A stretch of DNA of 64,000 bases, from assembly GCA_964006375.1 (NCBI GenBank), contig OZ023266.1, positions 17,702,090 through 17,766,089 of the forward strand, in the 5' to 3' direction. A program made the translations under genes and the position numbers. This document shows, piece after piece, positions 1 through 12,840 of this stretch; within the stretch, counting starts at the first letter, position 1, and each line of letters begins with the position of its first letter. Below the pieces are notes generated by a model. The model ran no database searches. It saw nothing but the letters and a program-made list of their open reading frames with translations, and had not been told where the DNA came from. Source of the DNA: Tillus elongatus. Its lineage: Eukaryota; Arthropoda; Insecta; Coleoptera; Cleridae.

Positions 1-859
1 GAGTATTTTCTTAGAGTGTGATTTGGTTACTTCGATGATATTTTCGGAGTGTTTAACACAAACATTTGCACAATAGAAGATTTTATTGCCAAATTAAACA
101 ATAAATTTGATTGTATGAAATTTACCCACGAATTATTAATTAATAATAAATTACCCTTTCTGGATGTACTAGTTATCAAAAATCAAGACACGTTAGAATT
201 CGATGTCCATAGAAAGGAAACCACCACTCTAAGTTACATTCCGAATCACTCGCATCATACGTACCCACAAAAAATAGCCAGTCTGAATTTTTTAGTAAAC
301 AGGTTAATTAATTTTCCTTTAGGTAAAAATAGATAGATATACCAAAGAATTACAGTATATTAAGAACGCGGACGAATATAATGGATACACCGCTGGCCTA
401 GTAGAGAAATTAATTAACAAACAGGAAACAAAGAAAATGCTAGCGGAATCAACGACTTTTAGAAGAGAGAAAACCGAAAAAAATTTGTTTGTTTACTATT
501 TAAAGCTCGAATTACGAGGGGTCTAGATAGCATTAAAAAAAAAAAACAATTTAAAACTAACATTTTCGACAAAAAATACTTTAAAAAACTTGATAGGTAA
601 CCCAAAAGACAAGGATACTACGGCAAAATGTCGGAAATTTAGTAAATAAGTTGTAAATATTGTTATCTTAAATACGTCAGACAAACAAACAGATCAATTG
701 GAATTAGATTCAAAGAACATTTAGCACCATTAAGATACGGTACTATAGATAGGTCTTCCGTTACCCGACATATTCGGGATAATAATCACCACGTTAATGA
801 AAAAAACCTATAATTAATAAAAAATGTTAGACAACCAGGACAGCTAAACGCCTTCGAAA

Positions 860-860
<1 letters not shown>
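1..860 (+). pseudogene. Penelope-like retroelement, 3' part, decayed
   Basis: The window opens inside a reverse transcriptase. A YFDD catalytic box is readable at about 28-39, just after an in-frame stop at 19-21. An open stretch (49-336) follows, with the FLDVLV ... DVHRK ... YIPNHSHHTYPQK pattern typical of Penelope-like RTs. After a frameshift the homology goes on (KELQYIKNADEYN, about 340-470). At about 675-800 a GIY-YIG-like endonuclease remnant is seen (RQTNRSIGIRFKEHLAP, then SSVTRHIRDNNHH). The reading frame ends in the adjoining (TA)n array. Several frameshifts and stops make it non-functional. Family assignment rests on the RT plus GIY-YIG combination, which is diagnostic of this class. 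Confidence 0.8.
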
Positions 861-926
<66 letters not shown>

Positions 927-932
927 TATATT
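861..932. repeat. (TA)n array
   Basis: Almost pure TA dinucleotide array with one C interruption near 921. It follows directly on the Penelope-like remnant and is not flanked by recognisable family M sequence. Confidence 0.95.
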
Positions 933-1655
933 GCTAAATATAGTAATTTAAAAAAAGTGTACGAACCTCGCTCCGCCGCCTATGAGTAGTCTCCTGATAG
1001 ATTACGTTACTAAAAATACCGGCAGAAGCACGTCCGATAATAAAATAATTCAGACATTTTCGCCAAACGATATATGTTAATTTTTGAGTCGCTGAACCAC
1101 CCTAAATCGTTACTGACCGACTACCCGCAAAAGAATTAAAAAAATTCGGTGGTTCTAGGCTAACAGCAGCTTTTCTCCAATGTGTACTTATCGGATCTTA
1201 CAGACCATCTCCAGTGGGATTTGGGGAGGAGGCAGATTGAGGCTCCGTAATAGAGTTACAACAACCCAGCCCACCCTTATCCACCGCTCTAAATGTAGCC
1301 AGATTAAGGCCTTAGAGTTAACTTCCTTTCATGTTTCCTTCCTTTCCTATTGCAAACGGGTCCAAGACGCTTTTTAGTAAATTCTAGATGCGGTTCCACC
1401 CGAAAATCAAATATTTCTTATATACGTGTATAATGTTTGAAGCCTACTTCGCACTCATTTAAGAAGATTTTTCAAAATCCGCACTCACTTCATTAGCAGA
1501 ACGACTCCTTTTACGAAAATTTTTTGAAAACGTTTTTTCGTTTGTTGTAGTTGCCATACGGTTTGAAAACATTAACTTTACATGCCCTAAATACACAGAA
1601 TGGGATTTAGCTCTAGACTTATCGATGGTGATTCTATTATAACAATCACTCATTT
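933..1655. other. Unassigned non-coding stretch
   Basis: No coding pattern, RNA gene or terminal repeat was recognised. Short open frames on both strands have no family resemblance. It may be decayed transposon sequence between the Penelope-like remnant and the next repeat. Confidence 0.5.
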
Positions 1656-1659
1656 ATTA

Positions 1660-1691
1660 GCGATTTTTTTTTAAATTCGTTTATGGGGAGA

Positions 1692-1775
<84 letters not shown>

Positions 1776-3172
1776 ACCGATAACTCAAAAAATAATGGAC
1801 CGATCTTAATACAATTTACAGAGTACCTTCCTTTTGCAAGTGGCTTGGATAAGTTCGTTAGCCAGGAAAATCGGACCAGGTTTTCCCGGAAAATTTTGTG
1901 TTTTCTTTATAAAAAAATTCATATCTCCGGAAATAACAAAGTAAGGGCAAACAAATTTGGTATGCGTATTTGTATTATAAAGAGTGAACTCTGTACCTAA
2001 ATTTGGGTCCCTAGCTTTAAATACAAAGAAGTTATAGGCAGTTAAAACAATAAATTTTGGAGTTTTCCTCAAAACGTCAAACTCGCAATTTTAAACGTCA
2101 AAATTGGCAATGTTTAGGCAAAGAATGTGAAACAAATACCGTTTGTGAGAAGAAAATGTTGCAAGAAGAGTGTTCTGCAAACCCTTAAGTTTCAGATTCA
2201 ACCGTCATTGCCCTTCATTTTACTAAAATATTTACAAAATATCCATTTCAAATAGACCCTTTCTCTGATGCTTTGGCTGTCAGTTTATTTAGTGAAGTTT
2301 ATGGTTTAACGGTCTATAATTTTTTTAGCTAATTATCGTAGAACGAATTTGTTGATGCATTTTTGCATTTTTTATCGAAATATGATGCGTTTATAAGAAA
2401 TAAATCTGGACGCAGTAAGTGCATTTTGGTAGCGAATTTTCGGTAAATTTGCAGTTTAGCTCCCGAACTCTTTTCAAAAAACTGTTTTCAGAAACCTGCC
2501 TAAGGCCCCCCTGAATCCACAAACCTCAAGAAAAATTTCTTGTTCACACCCCCCAAGGAAGTAACGGAACCACGAGTGAGTAGGGGTGCATAATTTTTTT
2601 TTTAGCTAAATTTCATAGAACAAATTCGTTCTTGCATTTTTTGTCGAAATATGATGCGTTTGTAAGAAAAAAAATCTGCACGCAGTAAGTGTGTTTTGGT
2701 AGCGAATTTTCGGTTTAGTTCCCGAACGCTTTTTAAAAAACTGTTTTTAGAAACCTGCCTAGGCCCCCACCCCCTGAATCCACAAACCCCAAGGAAAAAT
2801 TCTTGTTCACACTCCCCAAGGAAGTTACCGGACCAGGAGTGAGTGTATAATTTTTTTTTAGCTAATTTTTGTCCAACTAATTCGTTAATGCATTTTTGCA
2901 TTTTTTATAGAAATATGATGCGTTTGTAAGATAAAAATCTGTAAGTAAGTGTGTTTTGGTAGCGAATTTTCGGTAAATTTGCAGTTTAGCTCTCGAACGT
3001 TTTTCAAAAAACTGTTTTCAGAAACCTTTTTTTCAATGAAATATGGTACATTGTTTCTACTATATAGGTAACCAAGTTTGATGCCTGCTTTCATCAAAGA
3101 AAGACATTTGCTATTTAAAATATTTTAAAGAAAATTCGCTACCATAACGCACTTGCTGCGTCCAGAGATTTT
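1660..3172 (+). mobile_element. Family M copy 1, 5'-truncated, with tandem 3' triplication
   Basis: It contains the (TA)n array (about 1695-1772), the conserved core just after it (GATAACTCAAAAAATAATGG), the NAACGTCAAAATTGGCAA segment, and the standard end TAACGCACTTGCTGCGTCCA near 3147-3166. The hairpin start is missing. A ~265 bp segment near the 3' end is repeated three times (about 2330-3130). Non-coding. Confidence 0.8.
2330..3125 (+). repeat. Three tandem ~265 bp units within family M copy 1
   Basis: Each unit starts with a TTTTTAGCTAATTTTCGTAG-like segment, then a TGCATTTTT...ATATGATGCG segment, then CAGTAAGTG..TTTTGGTAGCG. The first two units end in a C/A-rich stretch (AATCCACAAACC, CCCAAGGAAGT), while the third diverges into the element's 3' end. 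Units begin near 2330, 2600 and 2855. Confidence 0.8.
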
Positions 3173-3585
3173 TAGTTACTATTTGACAGCTGTTAAGGCT
3201 ACGGAGGGGGGTTATAATTACAAATTAACATATCACCTATGATAAACAGTACCTGTTTAATACCTATTTATTACAAATATCTTCTACACACATTCTCTGT
3301 TGTAAACAATAATACAAACATCACCGTGACTTTACCTAAATATACACATAAACAAAAATGTTACAGAACAAACAACTATATATAACTTGTAGCACAGCAC
3401 GCTTCGTCCGTTCAAAAAACCCATGTTTAATAATTTAGATCAATTAATCAATGAAATCGATAAATATTTAAACTATAAAGTAAGCTATGTTTCAAGCATC
3501 AAATAAGCAACTAATTGTAGAGACAGGTAATTAGTTTTTAAGAATCTATTTTTAGTTTCACGTCGTCAATTTCTTGTGGAAGTAT
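3173..3585. other. Unassigned AT-rich stretch
   Basis: No gene, RNA or repeat boundary was recognised between family M copy 1 and the (GTCY)n element. Confidence 0.5.
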
Positions 3586-3589
3586 GGAA

Positions 3590-4445
3590 TCGGCCACAAA
3601 AATTTCAATTTTTTTTGCTTAAACGTCGTAAAAAGTGTGAAAACATATAGAAAACATGATTTGGGAACGAAAATTGTTTGTGTCTGTCGGTCTGTCTGTC
3701 AGTCTATCGGTCTATAGGCCTGTCTGTATGTACGTATATCGGTCTGTCGATATGTCGGTCTGTCGGACCGTCGGTCCGTCGGTCTGTCGGTCTGTCGGTC
3801 TGTCGGTCTGTCGGTCTGTCTCTAGCCACGATAACTTTAGAACTAATTGAGACATGGTCTTCAAATTTGGTATACAGTTAGCACTCGCCAAACGAACGGT
3901 TCCGATCGTTTTTGGCTAAAAGCGCTCCAGGGGGTAGGGGATGAGCGGGGGATGATTTCGTGAAAATTTACATGTTTTTCATTAACACTCGAGTAATATA
4001 ACGTTTTAGGGTTTCTTTATTAGAAAACTTTCAATTTTATTAAACATCTGGTATTATGTGCTGAAATTAAATTAGGGGTTGAATGCGTGAGGGTGGAATA
4101 TCGGTGTCAGAAATTTCGAAATTCTTTTTTGCCAAAACGGCGTAACAGGTGTCAAAAAACTTGATTCTGGAACGAATTTTTTTTTTAATCTGTCGGTCCT
4201 TCGGTCAGTCGGGGTGTCGGCCTGTACGTTTGTCTGTTAGTAGGCGCAATAACTTACGAACTAATTGAGATATCATCTTCAAATTTGGTATCCAGTTAGC
4301 ACCTGACAAAGGAACGCTTCGACTTGTTTTTGGGTAAGATCGCTTAGGGAAATGGGGGATTAATGAGGGGTGATTTTGTGAAAATTTACATGTTTTCGTT
4401 AAAACTCGAATAACATAACGCTTCAGAAGTTCATGGGTACATAAA
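3590..4445 (+). mobile_element. (GTCY)n-bearing repeat, two tandem units
   Basis: Two diverged units (about 3590-4080 and 4085-4440) share the same order: AATTTC...TTTTTTTGC, AACGTCGTAAAAAGTGT-like, a GTCT/GTCG tetranucleotide array, then a core GCAATAACTTACGAACTAAT followed by TTCAAATTTGGTAT. The array is long in unit 1 (about 3678-3826) and short in unit 2 (about 4190-4245). The layout (tetranucleotide array followed by an ATAACT...AAATTTGGTA core) resembles DINE-1/HINE-type non-autonomous Helentrons. It is a different family from M, though the core after the array is similar in kind. Confidence 0.6.
3678..3826 (+). repeat. (GTCY)n microsatellite
   Basis: Imperfect array of GTCT, GTCG and GTCC tetranucleotides. 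The S-V-C/L-S-V open frames across it are an artefact of the repeat. Confidence 0.95.
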
Positions 4446-4453
4446 TACGAATA

Positions 4454-4600
4454 TTAGTGAATTTTCTTTAAAAAAAAATTAAAAAAAAATTCACTAATAG
4501 GAGATCCCCACTTTTGAATTTTGAAAAAATTTCTTCAAATGAGCGCTATTTAGGCCCCCCGGAACCCAAATCCGAGGTCAGTTTCAGACTTTATATGTTT

Positions 4601-4688
<88 letters not shown>

Positions 4689-5790
4689 GTGTCACACCTA
4701 TAACTTAAAAAATAATGGACCGATTTTGATAAAACTTGGTGAGTACCTTCCTTTTGCAAGTGGCCTGGATAAGTTCGTTAGCCAGGAAAATCCGCCGAGG
4801 ATTTCCCGGAAAATTTTGTGTTTTCTTTCGAAAAAAAATTATATCTCCAAAATTAACAAAGTAAGTCCAACCAAATTTCATACGCGGGTTTATGTCATTA
4901 TAGGCAAGTTACCTACCAACATTAGCTCCGTAGGTTGACGGACAAAAAAGTTACAGGCATTCAAAGAAAAATAAATTTGGGTTTTCCTCAAAACGTCAAA
5001 ATCGCGATTTTAAACGTCAAAATTGGTAATATTTAGGCAATGAACCTGAAACTAATATGAGCTATGGAAGGAAAATGTCTCAAGAATAATGTTTTACAAA
5101 GCCTGAAGTCTTAGTTTCAATCGTCATTGTCCTTCATTTTACTAAAATATTCCCAGAAAATTCATTTTAAATAGACCCTTTCTCTGATGTTTTGGCTGTC
5201 GGTTTAGTTAAGTTGCTGCTTTCGCTGTAGGTTTAGTGAAGTTTATGGTTTAACGGTGTATAATTTTTAGCAAATTTTCGTAGAACAAATTCGTTACTGC
5301 ATTTTAGCATTTTTTATCGAAATATGATGCATGTTTGTAAGAAAAAATCTGGACACAGTAAGTGCGTTTTGGTAGCAAATTTTCATTAAATCCTTCAAAT
5401 TTCAATAACTAATTTGGCATTAACGTAAGTTTTGTTGGTTAGGAAACCAACATTTCACTGTATTTTCGGAAAATTTTTGTATGAACGCAGCAAGGGCGTT
5501 TTGGTTGCGAATTTTCATTAAATGTTTCAAATTTCAATAACTCAATTTGCTATTAACTTAAGATTCATTGGCAAGGAGACCAGTTTTCTTAGAAACATTT
5601 AAAGTTTATTTTCCGAAAAGTTTTGTACATTTTCAAATAATTATTTTGATAAAATATGATACATTGTTCCTACTATATAGGTTATACCGGTAACCAAATT
5701 GATGCGTGCTCGTATTAGAGCGATATATTTGTAATTAAAAACATTTTTATGAAAATTCACTTCCATAACGCACTTGCTGCGTCCAGAGTT
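4454..5790 (+). mobile_element. Family M copy 2, full length
   Basis: It begins with the hairpin TTAGTGAATTTTC ... AAATTCACTAA, then the 5' module (ACTTTTGAATTTTGAAAAAA, TTCAAATGAGCGC), then (TA)n at 4608-4684, the GATAACTTAAAAAATAATGG core, and ends at CACTTGCTGCGTCCAGAG (about 5786). Two inverted or degenerate copies of the terminal motif lie inside (about 5347 and 5488). Non-coding. Confidence 0.85.
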
Positions 5791-6147
5791 TTTTTATATA
5801 CGGTCAAGTCATGGACCCTAAATTTCTTTCATGAGAATGTATTTCTGCGGAGACTATATTATCACAGCTATGTGGAAGTTATGATTCAGTTTGCAGCACT
5901 ATTTACATACATTTTAAGGATAGCCAAGATGTCATAATTGTTTCGGTGCTAGCTTCAATATAAAACTTAGAACGCAAAAAGTTTTCAACAAATTTTGGCC
6001 ATTACTTTAAACTATAATTTTACAGTTACCGAATTAATCACTGTTAAAAGGTCTGGGCACAGTAAGAACGAATGCTAATAAACTTTTTAAAATCCTAACT
6101 TAAACAAATCGCAAGTCTTTAAGTTGAATATAAACTTCGCAAACCTT

Positions 6148-6149
<2 letters not shown>
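5791..6149. other. Unassigned; part of a low-copy repeat
   Basis: The stretch at about 5805-5935 has a diverged relative at about 13585-13690 (shared pattern CATGA.AA.GTATTTCT and GTAGAAGTTATG-like). It is a dispersed repeat of unknown type. Nothing coding. Confidence 0.5.

Positions 6150-6236
<87 letters not shown>
6150..6236. repeat. (TA)n array
   Basis: Pure TA array, just upstream of the hairpin at 6267-6349. Confidence 0.95.
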
Positions 6237-6237
<1 letters not shown>

Positions 6238-6266
6238 CAGGTTTTTAACACGGCATTTCTGTATAC

Positions 6267-7400
<1,134 letters not shown>

Positions 7401-7561
7401 AAAATCATATTTCTGTCAATATTTTTAAAACGCGGTGCTCGATTGTTTTTGAGTTTGAGTCGTCGTAATCAGCGAGAAAAAACAGAAGTTTGCTAATTTA
7501 ACTGATCACGTAGCTCTAATAATACCAAAGTTAGCAATAGTACCGATTCAGGTTTGAAGAG

Positions 7562-7564
<3 letters not shown>

Positions 7565-7636
<72 letters not shown>

Positions 7637-7740
7637 ATTTCAACTGACCCAGACGACTCAATTTAAAGACATTCAAAAGTTGTGACCTTTCTAATAGTGA
7701 GTTTCTTTTAAATTCTTTAAAAATTAAGTCAGTATCTCAA
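7565..7740 (-). mobile_element. Family M copy 4, remnant of the 5' module and TA array
   Basis: A (TA)n array (7565-7633) is followed on the + strand by a decayed reverse-complement 5' module (AACATTTCAACTGACC, ..TTCAAAAGTTG, CTAATAGTGAGTTTC). The rest of the element is not recognisable. Confidence 0.5.
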
Positions 7741-7904
7741 AATTTTTTGTTCGGAAAATCTTCGTAACAGCAGAAACACACACACACACTCACTCACCCA
7801 CAGAATACATGCAAATATATCCTTGATATTAAAATTATGATGATTTTACTTTGCGATATGCGTTTTTAACGTAGTAAATCACTATTGGTTTGCAGTATCA
7901 TGTC

Positions 7905-7977
<73 letters not shown>

Positions 7978-8316
7978 CCAATTAAACATACGTAGCGTCA
8001 GCATATAAATTTTATAGGTTTATTTATTCAAAGGTTAGTGCAAGAAATGTAGTAAACTCTGTTGAACTTCAACTGACACAATTATGCGCTATTGGCCACA
8101 CCGAATTATAAAAGTATCTGATAAACCCTGTTACAAATCACATGAAGTGCAAAAGTTTTATCTTTATTATTTAATTGATATTTGATAAAATGTGATTGAT
8201 GATGTTCACCAATGAGATCCAGATCATTATAAATCAGCTTGCTCCAATATCAAGATACCCCTGGAGCATTAATTGCAAATTACGGATTTAGATTTAACCA
8301 TTCATACTGAGCAAAA
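7741..8316. other. Gene-proximal non-coding DNA with CA and TA arrays
   Basis: Contains a short CA-rich array (about 7772-7800) and a (TA)n array at 7909-7973. Otherwise AT-rich with no recognised element. It presumably includes the upstream region of the transporter gene. Confidence 0.5.
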
Positions 8317-8324
8317 TATAAATA
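8317..8324 (+). promoter_or_regulatory. Candidate TATA box
   Basis: TATAAATA lies 113 bp upstream of the start codon of the transporter gene. A transcript start about 25-35 bp downstream would leave a ~90 nt 5' UTR. Because the region is AT-rich this may be chance, and an upstream non-coding exon is possible. Confidence 0.25.
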
Positions 8325-8436
8325 TATTCAGGTTTTGGTAATTGTCAATATTTACTAACACGGTCATAACACGTTCAATTAAGATAATTAAATTTGGGCA
8401 TAGTAAATATCAATACACATTAACGAATACGTTACA

Positions 8437-8617
8437 ATGGCAGATATAAAAGCAGGATACAAATACGATGAAGTAGCGGGGAACGAAGAAAATGGTGCAA
8501 CAGAAGCAACAGCTCTGTATGATGCTGAAAATGGTGATGTTATTATTCAGTCTGCGACAATGACCAGTGGTGATTCTAATGTCAACAGACGGTTCCTCTA
8601 CATAGCAGCATGTACAG
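8437..8617 (+). CDS. Tret1-like: Tret1-like sugar transporter, coding exon 1
   Basis: The ATG sits in a good context (TTACAATGG). The exon encodes 60 full codons plus one base. Residues 1-50 are a hydrophilic, acidic cytoplasmic N-terminus; from about residue 51 (RRFLYIAACT) the first membrane helix begins. The exon ends at ACAG, followed by the donor GTTAGT. The last base plus CC from the exon at 54976 makes an Ala codon, so the reading frame passes straight into the rest of helix 1. This exon alone has no transporter signature; identity comes from the exact phase match and the continuous helix. No other exon was found in between. Confidence 0.85.
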
Positions 8618-8623
8618 GTTAGT
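8618..8623 (+). promoter_or_regulatory. Splice donor of the 46 kb intron
   Basis: ACAG|GTTAGT fits the metazoan donor consensus at five of six intron positions. It closes exon 1 in phase 1, matching the acceptor at 54975/54976. Confidence 0.75.
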
Positions 8624-8822
8624 ACCCAATTTGTTTATTTATTTTTTACAATTATATATTAGGATCTTGTATTCGTGTGTTTTGGCTATTTTGTTCACAT
8701 CAGATTCGTTGAAATAAAAATTATATATAGAAGTTTTTACGTGAACTAGTCTACAAAAAGACCCAAAAAAGCAATTTTTAGCACAATTTTCAATTAGCTG
8801 TTACTTTTTTGATAGTTAACTT

Positions 8823-10181
<1,359 letters not shown>

Positions 10182-10184
<3 letters not shown>

Positions 10185-11004
10185 ATGTGGTTTGTACTGT
10201 GCAAAAGCCCGCTTGGTCTAGATCATGCAGAACACAATTTTTTAGAAAAGTTAAACATTTTATATTATACTGGGTGTCAAATAATGTCGTGTAAAAGTTG
10301 CAAAAGTTTCGTTGTCTCCCATTTAGTTTAAAAAAAATGTATCGTTTCCCATTATAAATAGTAAGTAAGCTAATCTCAATATCTGCATACGTTTTCGCCA
10401 GTTTTTTTATTGAAACCTTTTGGCATTTTATAAAGGGCGAAACAAAGGAAATGTGAAAATCACTGTAATTTGGAAACGCGTAGACGGATTTTGATGGGCC
10501 TTATGTGGTTTGAAAGCTGATTTATTTTAGTTTTTTCCCTACCCAGACGTTGTTTTGTCCAATTTTTTTACATTATACAGTCTGACTAAAAATTCGATAC
10601 AATTCATCATAATAATTGTTTATGTCGTTGACCAAAAAATCAGAAATGTCTGTTTAAGTAGATGCGAAAAATGTTTGAATAACGTTATCGTGGATACTTG
10701 TCAACAAAATTTGGCTAATATTTCTTTACAAAACATATCAAGTTATTTGCGAGCCAATTGTAATAGGGCTACCAAAATTTTCACAAAAACTGGCGAAAAC
10801 GTCTGGAGATTTTGATATTAGCTCACTTATTATTCATAATGGGTAACGATGATTTTTTGTAAACAAAATGTCTAACAACGAAACTTTTGCAACTTTTACA
10901 CGGCTTAATTTTACCCCAAATATAATATGAAATTTTTACTTTTCGAAAAAAAATATATTCTGCATAATCTAGTGCATTTGTGGAGTGCAAACCACATTAA
11001 AAAA
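10182..11004. mobile_element. Foldback element with ~225 bp terminal inverted repeats
   Basis: The left arm (10182-10411) and right arm (about 10783-11004) are diverged reverse complements. Landmarks are TTTTTTGATGTGGTTTG at the left end, CAAACCACATTAAAAAA at the right end, and the shared inner block GTGTAAAAGTTGCAAAAGTT. The 370 bp centre has no recognisable transposase. It looks like a non-autonomous DNA transposon and abuts the end of family M copy 5. Confidence 0.7.
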
Positions 11005-11884
11005 CGTAAACTTCTAAAAAAGTAAGAGCTAATTGGAAACTGTGCTAAAAATTTTGCAGATCTTTTTATTGACCACTTTATTTATATTTAAATGTTTGTG
11101 TACCCATATTTTAAACGGAGTGTTTACTTCTAAATTATTACCTTATTTGTTTTTAGTACCCATTATTATTACATTTTCGTTTAATATATTCTCATTAGTC
11201 CTTTGATAACATTTTACTTTGCATTTTTTTGTTATAATGGGAAATTTGTTTTTAAAGGTGACAACAAGGTTTATATTTTTTCTACTTCAAAAACTATAAT
11301 GGATACTTATAGAGAATGCATAAGACATTTTTCAAAATGTTTATGTACCCATATTTTAAACGGACTGTTCACTGCTAAATTATTTATTTTTAGTACTATA
11401 ACAGGTGGTTGTTATTACACGGGGTTGTGGGACGCTTTTACCGAAAACACAAGTACATAGGGTAACAAATATAATCATAAACTTTAACAAGAACAAAGAA
11501 ATAACAAGTAGTGTAAAATGTCTATATCATTCGCTTGGCGCTACTTAACTGTCGCCTACTGTCGACTCCCCTGTATTCTCGCACCCTACCGGTTCGATGG
11601 GAATGAAACACCACGGCCACGCCAAGGCATCGTGTTACAGTACCCATTATTATTACATATTCGATTAATATTTTCTCATTAGTTCTAGTCATTTGATCAT
11701 AATTTACTTTGCATTTTTTGTTATTATGGGACAATTGTTTTTAAGGGTGACAACGATGTTTATATTTTTTCTGCTTCAAAAACAATAATAGATACTTATA
11801 GAAAATGCATAAGACATTTGGGTTTAAGCCCTTTTGGTATTTGACTAAACTCTAATAAGTTTTTTAGCAATTGAAGAGTAGTTT
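11005..11884. other. Duplicated non-coding block of unknown origin
   Basis: The segment at about 11158-11330 recurs at about 11639-11815 (CAGTACCCATTATTATTACA, then GACAACGATGTTTATATTTT-like). The 11085-11150 segment recurs at 11338-11400. The stretch at 11004-11065 is an inverted relative of 8740-8805. No coding potential was recognised; a GC-richer insert lies at about 11530-11635. Confidence 0.5.
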
Positions 11885-12022
11885 GATAGGGTATTTTAAG
11901 TGAATTTTCTTTAAAAAATTCACTAATGAGAAAACCCCGACTTTTTAATTTTGAAAAAAATTTCTTCAAATGAGCGTTAACTAGACCGCCTATAACACAT
12001 ATTCGGGGCCAGTTTTATTCTG
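11885..12022 (+). mobile_element. Family M solo 5' module
   Basis: Hairpin AAGTGAATTTTCTTTAAAAA with ATTCACTAAT, then CGACTTTTTAATTTTG, TTCAAATGAGCG and ATATTCGGGGCCAGTTTTA. The TA array and the rest of the element are absent. Confidence 0.75.
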
Positions 12023-12029
12023 TAGGCTA

Positions 12030-12240
12030 AATAACAGTGAACTTTATTATTTTGTTAGAATTGTATTTAATTATTCCAAATGTTTATTAGTGATCCTATT
12101 CCCGATTTATTGTTTTTATTGTTATTACTGTTTTTGAAACACAGTTCATCTCTTACGCAGGTAATTTTGCTTATTCTAAAGTGGATAGATTTTAGGAGTG
12201 TCAAACCATTGTAATGAGACCTCGTCTTGTAATACAATAA
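12030..12240 (+). other. Possible LINE 3' tail upstream of an ATT array
   Basis: The stretch ends CTTGTAATACAATAAATAGA and runs directly into an ATT array. It looks like the 3' end of a non-LTR element with a simple-repeat tail, but no coding part remains to confirm it. Confidence 0.3.
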
Positions 12241-12387
<147 letters not shown>

Positions 12388-12835
12388 GTTTGGTTTACAC
12401 TTTATAGTGTATACCTTGTGTTCTGATAATACCCGCGATAACTTTCGAAGGGATTGAGCTATCGAGTTGAAATTTTTCATACAGGTAGCAGTGCAACAGG
12501 AATTACATGAATTGATCGACTAAAATTTGCACTCTAACGTTGAAAATCGAGCCATATGTCATTTTCTGAGGTTTTTAAAAAACATAAATTCAAATGTTAC
12601 GACGTACCTGAGGTTTTCCCATAAAATTTAAGTACGGGTTGACTACGTGGGGGTTAAATACCAAATTATTTTGTAATTGAGTTTCCTACATTAAATTTGG
12701 TACACAGGTAGTCATTAACAAGCGGCTACTCTGGATTTTTTGTGAGTAGAATCGCTTCAGAAGAAAGGAGAAGAATAGGGGGGTTGGTTGGGACAAATTA
12801 ACAATCTTCTATTAAAAATAAAATAATATACCATT
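12388..12835 (+). mobile_element. Array-associated repeat with an ATAACTTTCGAAGG core
   Basis: Directly after the ATT array comes CCCGCGATAACTTTCGAAGG, then GAGTTGAAATTTTTCATACA. This is the same arrangement (array, ATAACT core, AAATTT...) as family M and the (GTCY)n repeat but a different sequence. A second diverged copy of the segment at 12560-12690 lies at about 13475-13590, after the LINE piece, so that LINE may sit inside this repeat. Confidence 0.4.
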
Positions 12836-12840
12836 TCAGA

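Noticed and set aside
1683..2000. Long Tyr-Ile repeat open frames over TA arrays here and at many other places
   Set aside because: They are translations of (TA)n in either frame, without starts, conserved flanks or coding sense.
3656..3881. Ser/Val/Cys/Leu-rich open frames near 3.7 kb
   Set aside because: Translation of the (GTCY)n array.
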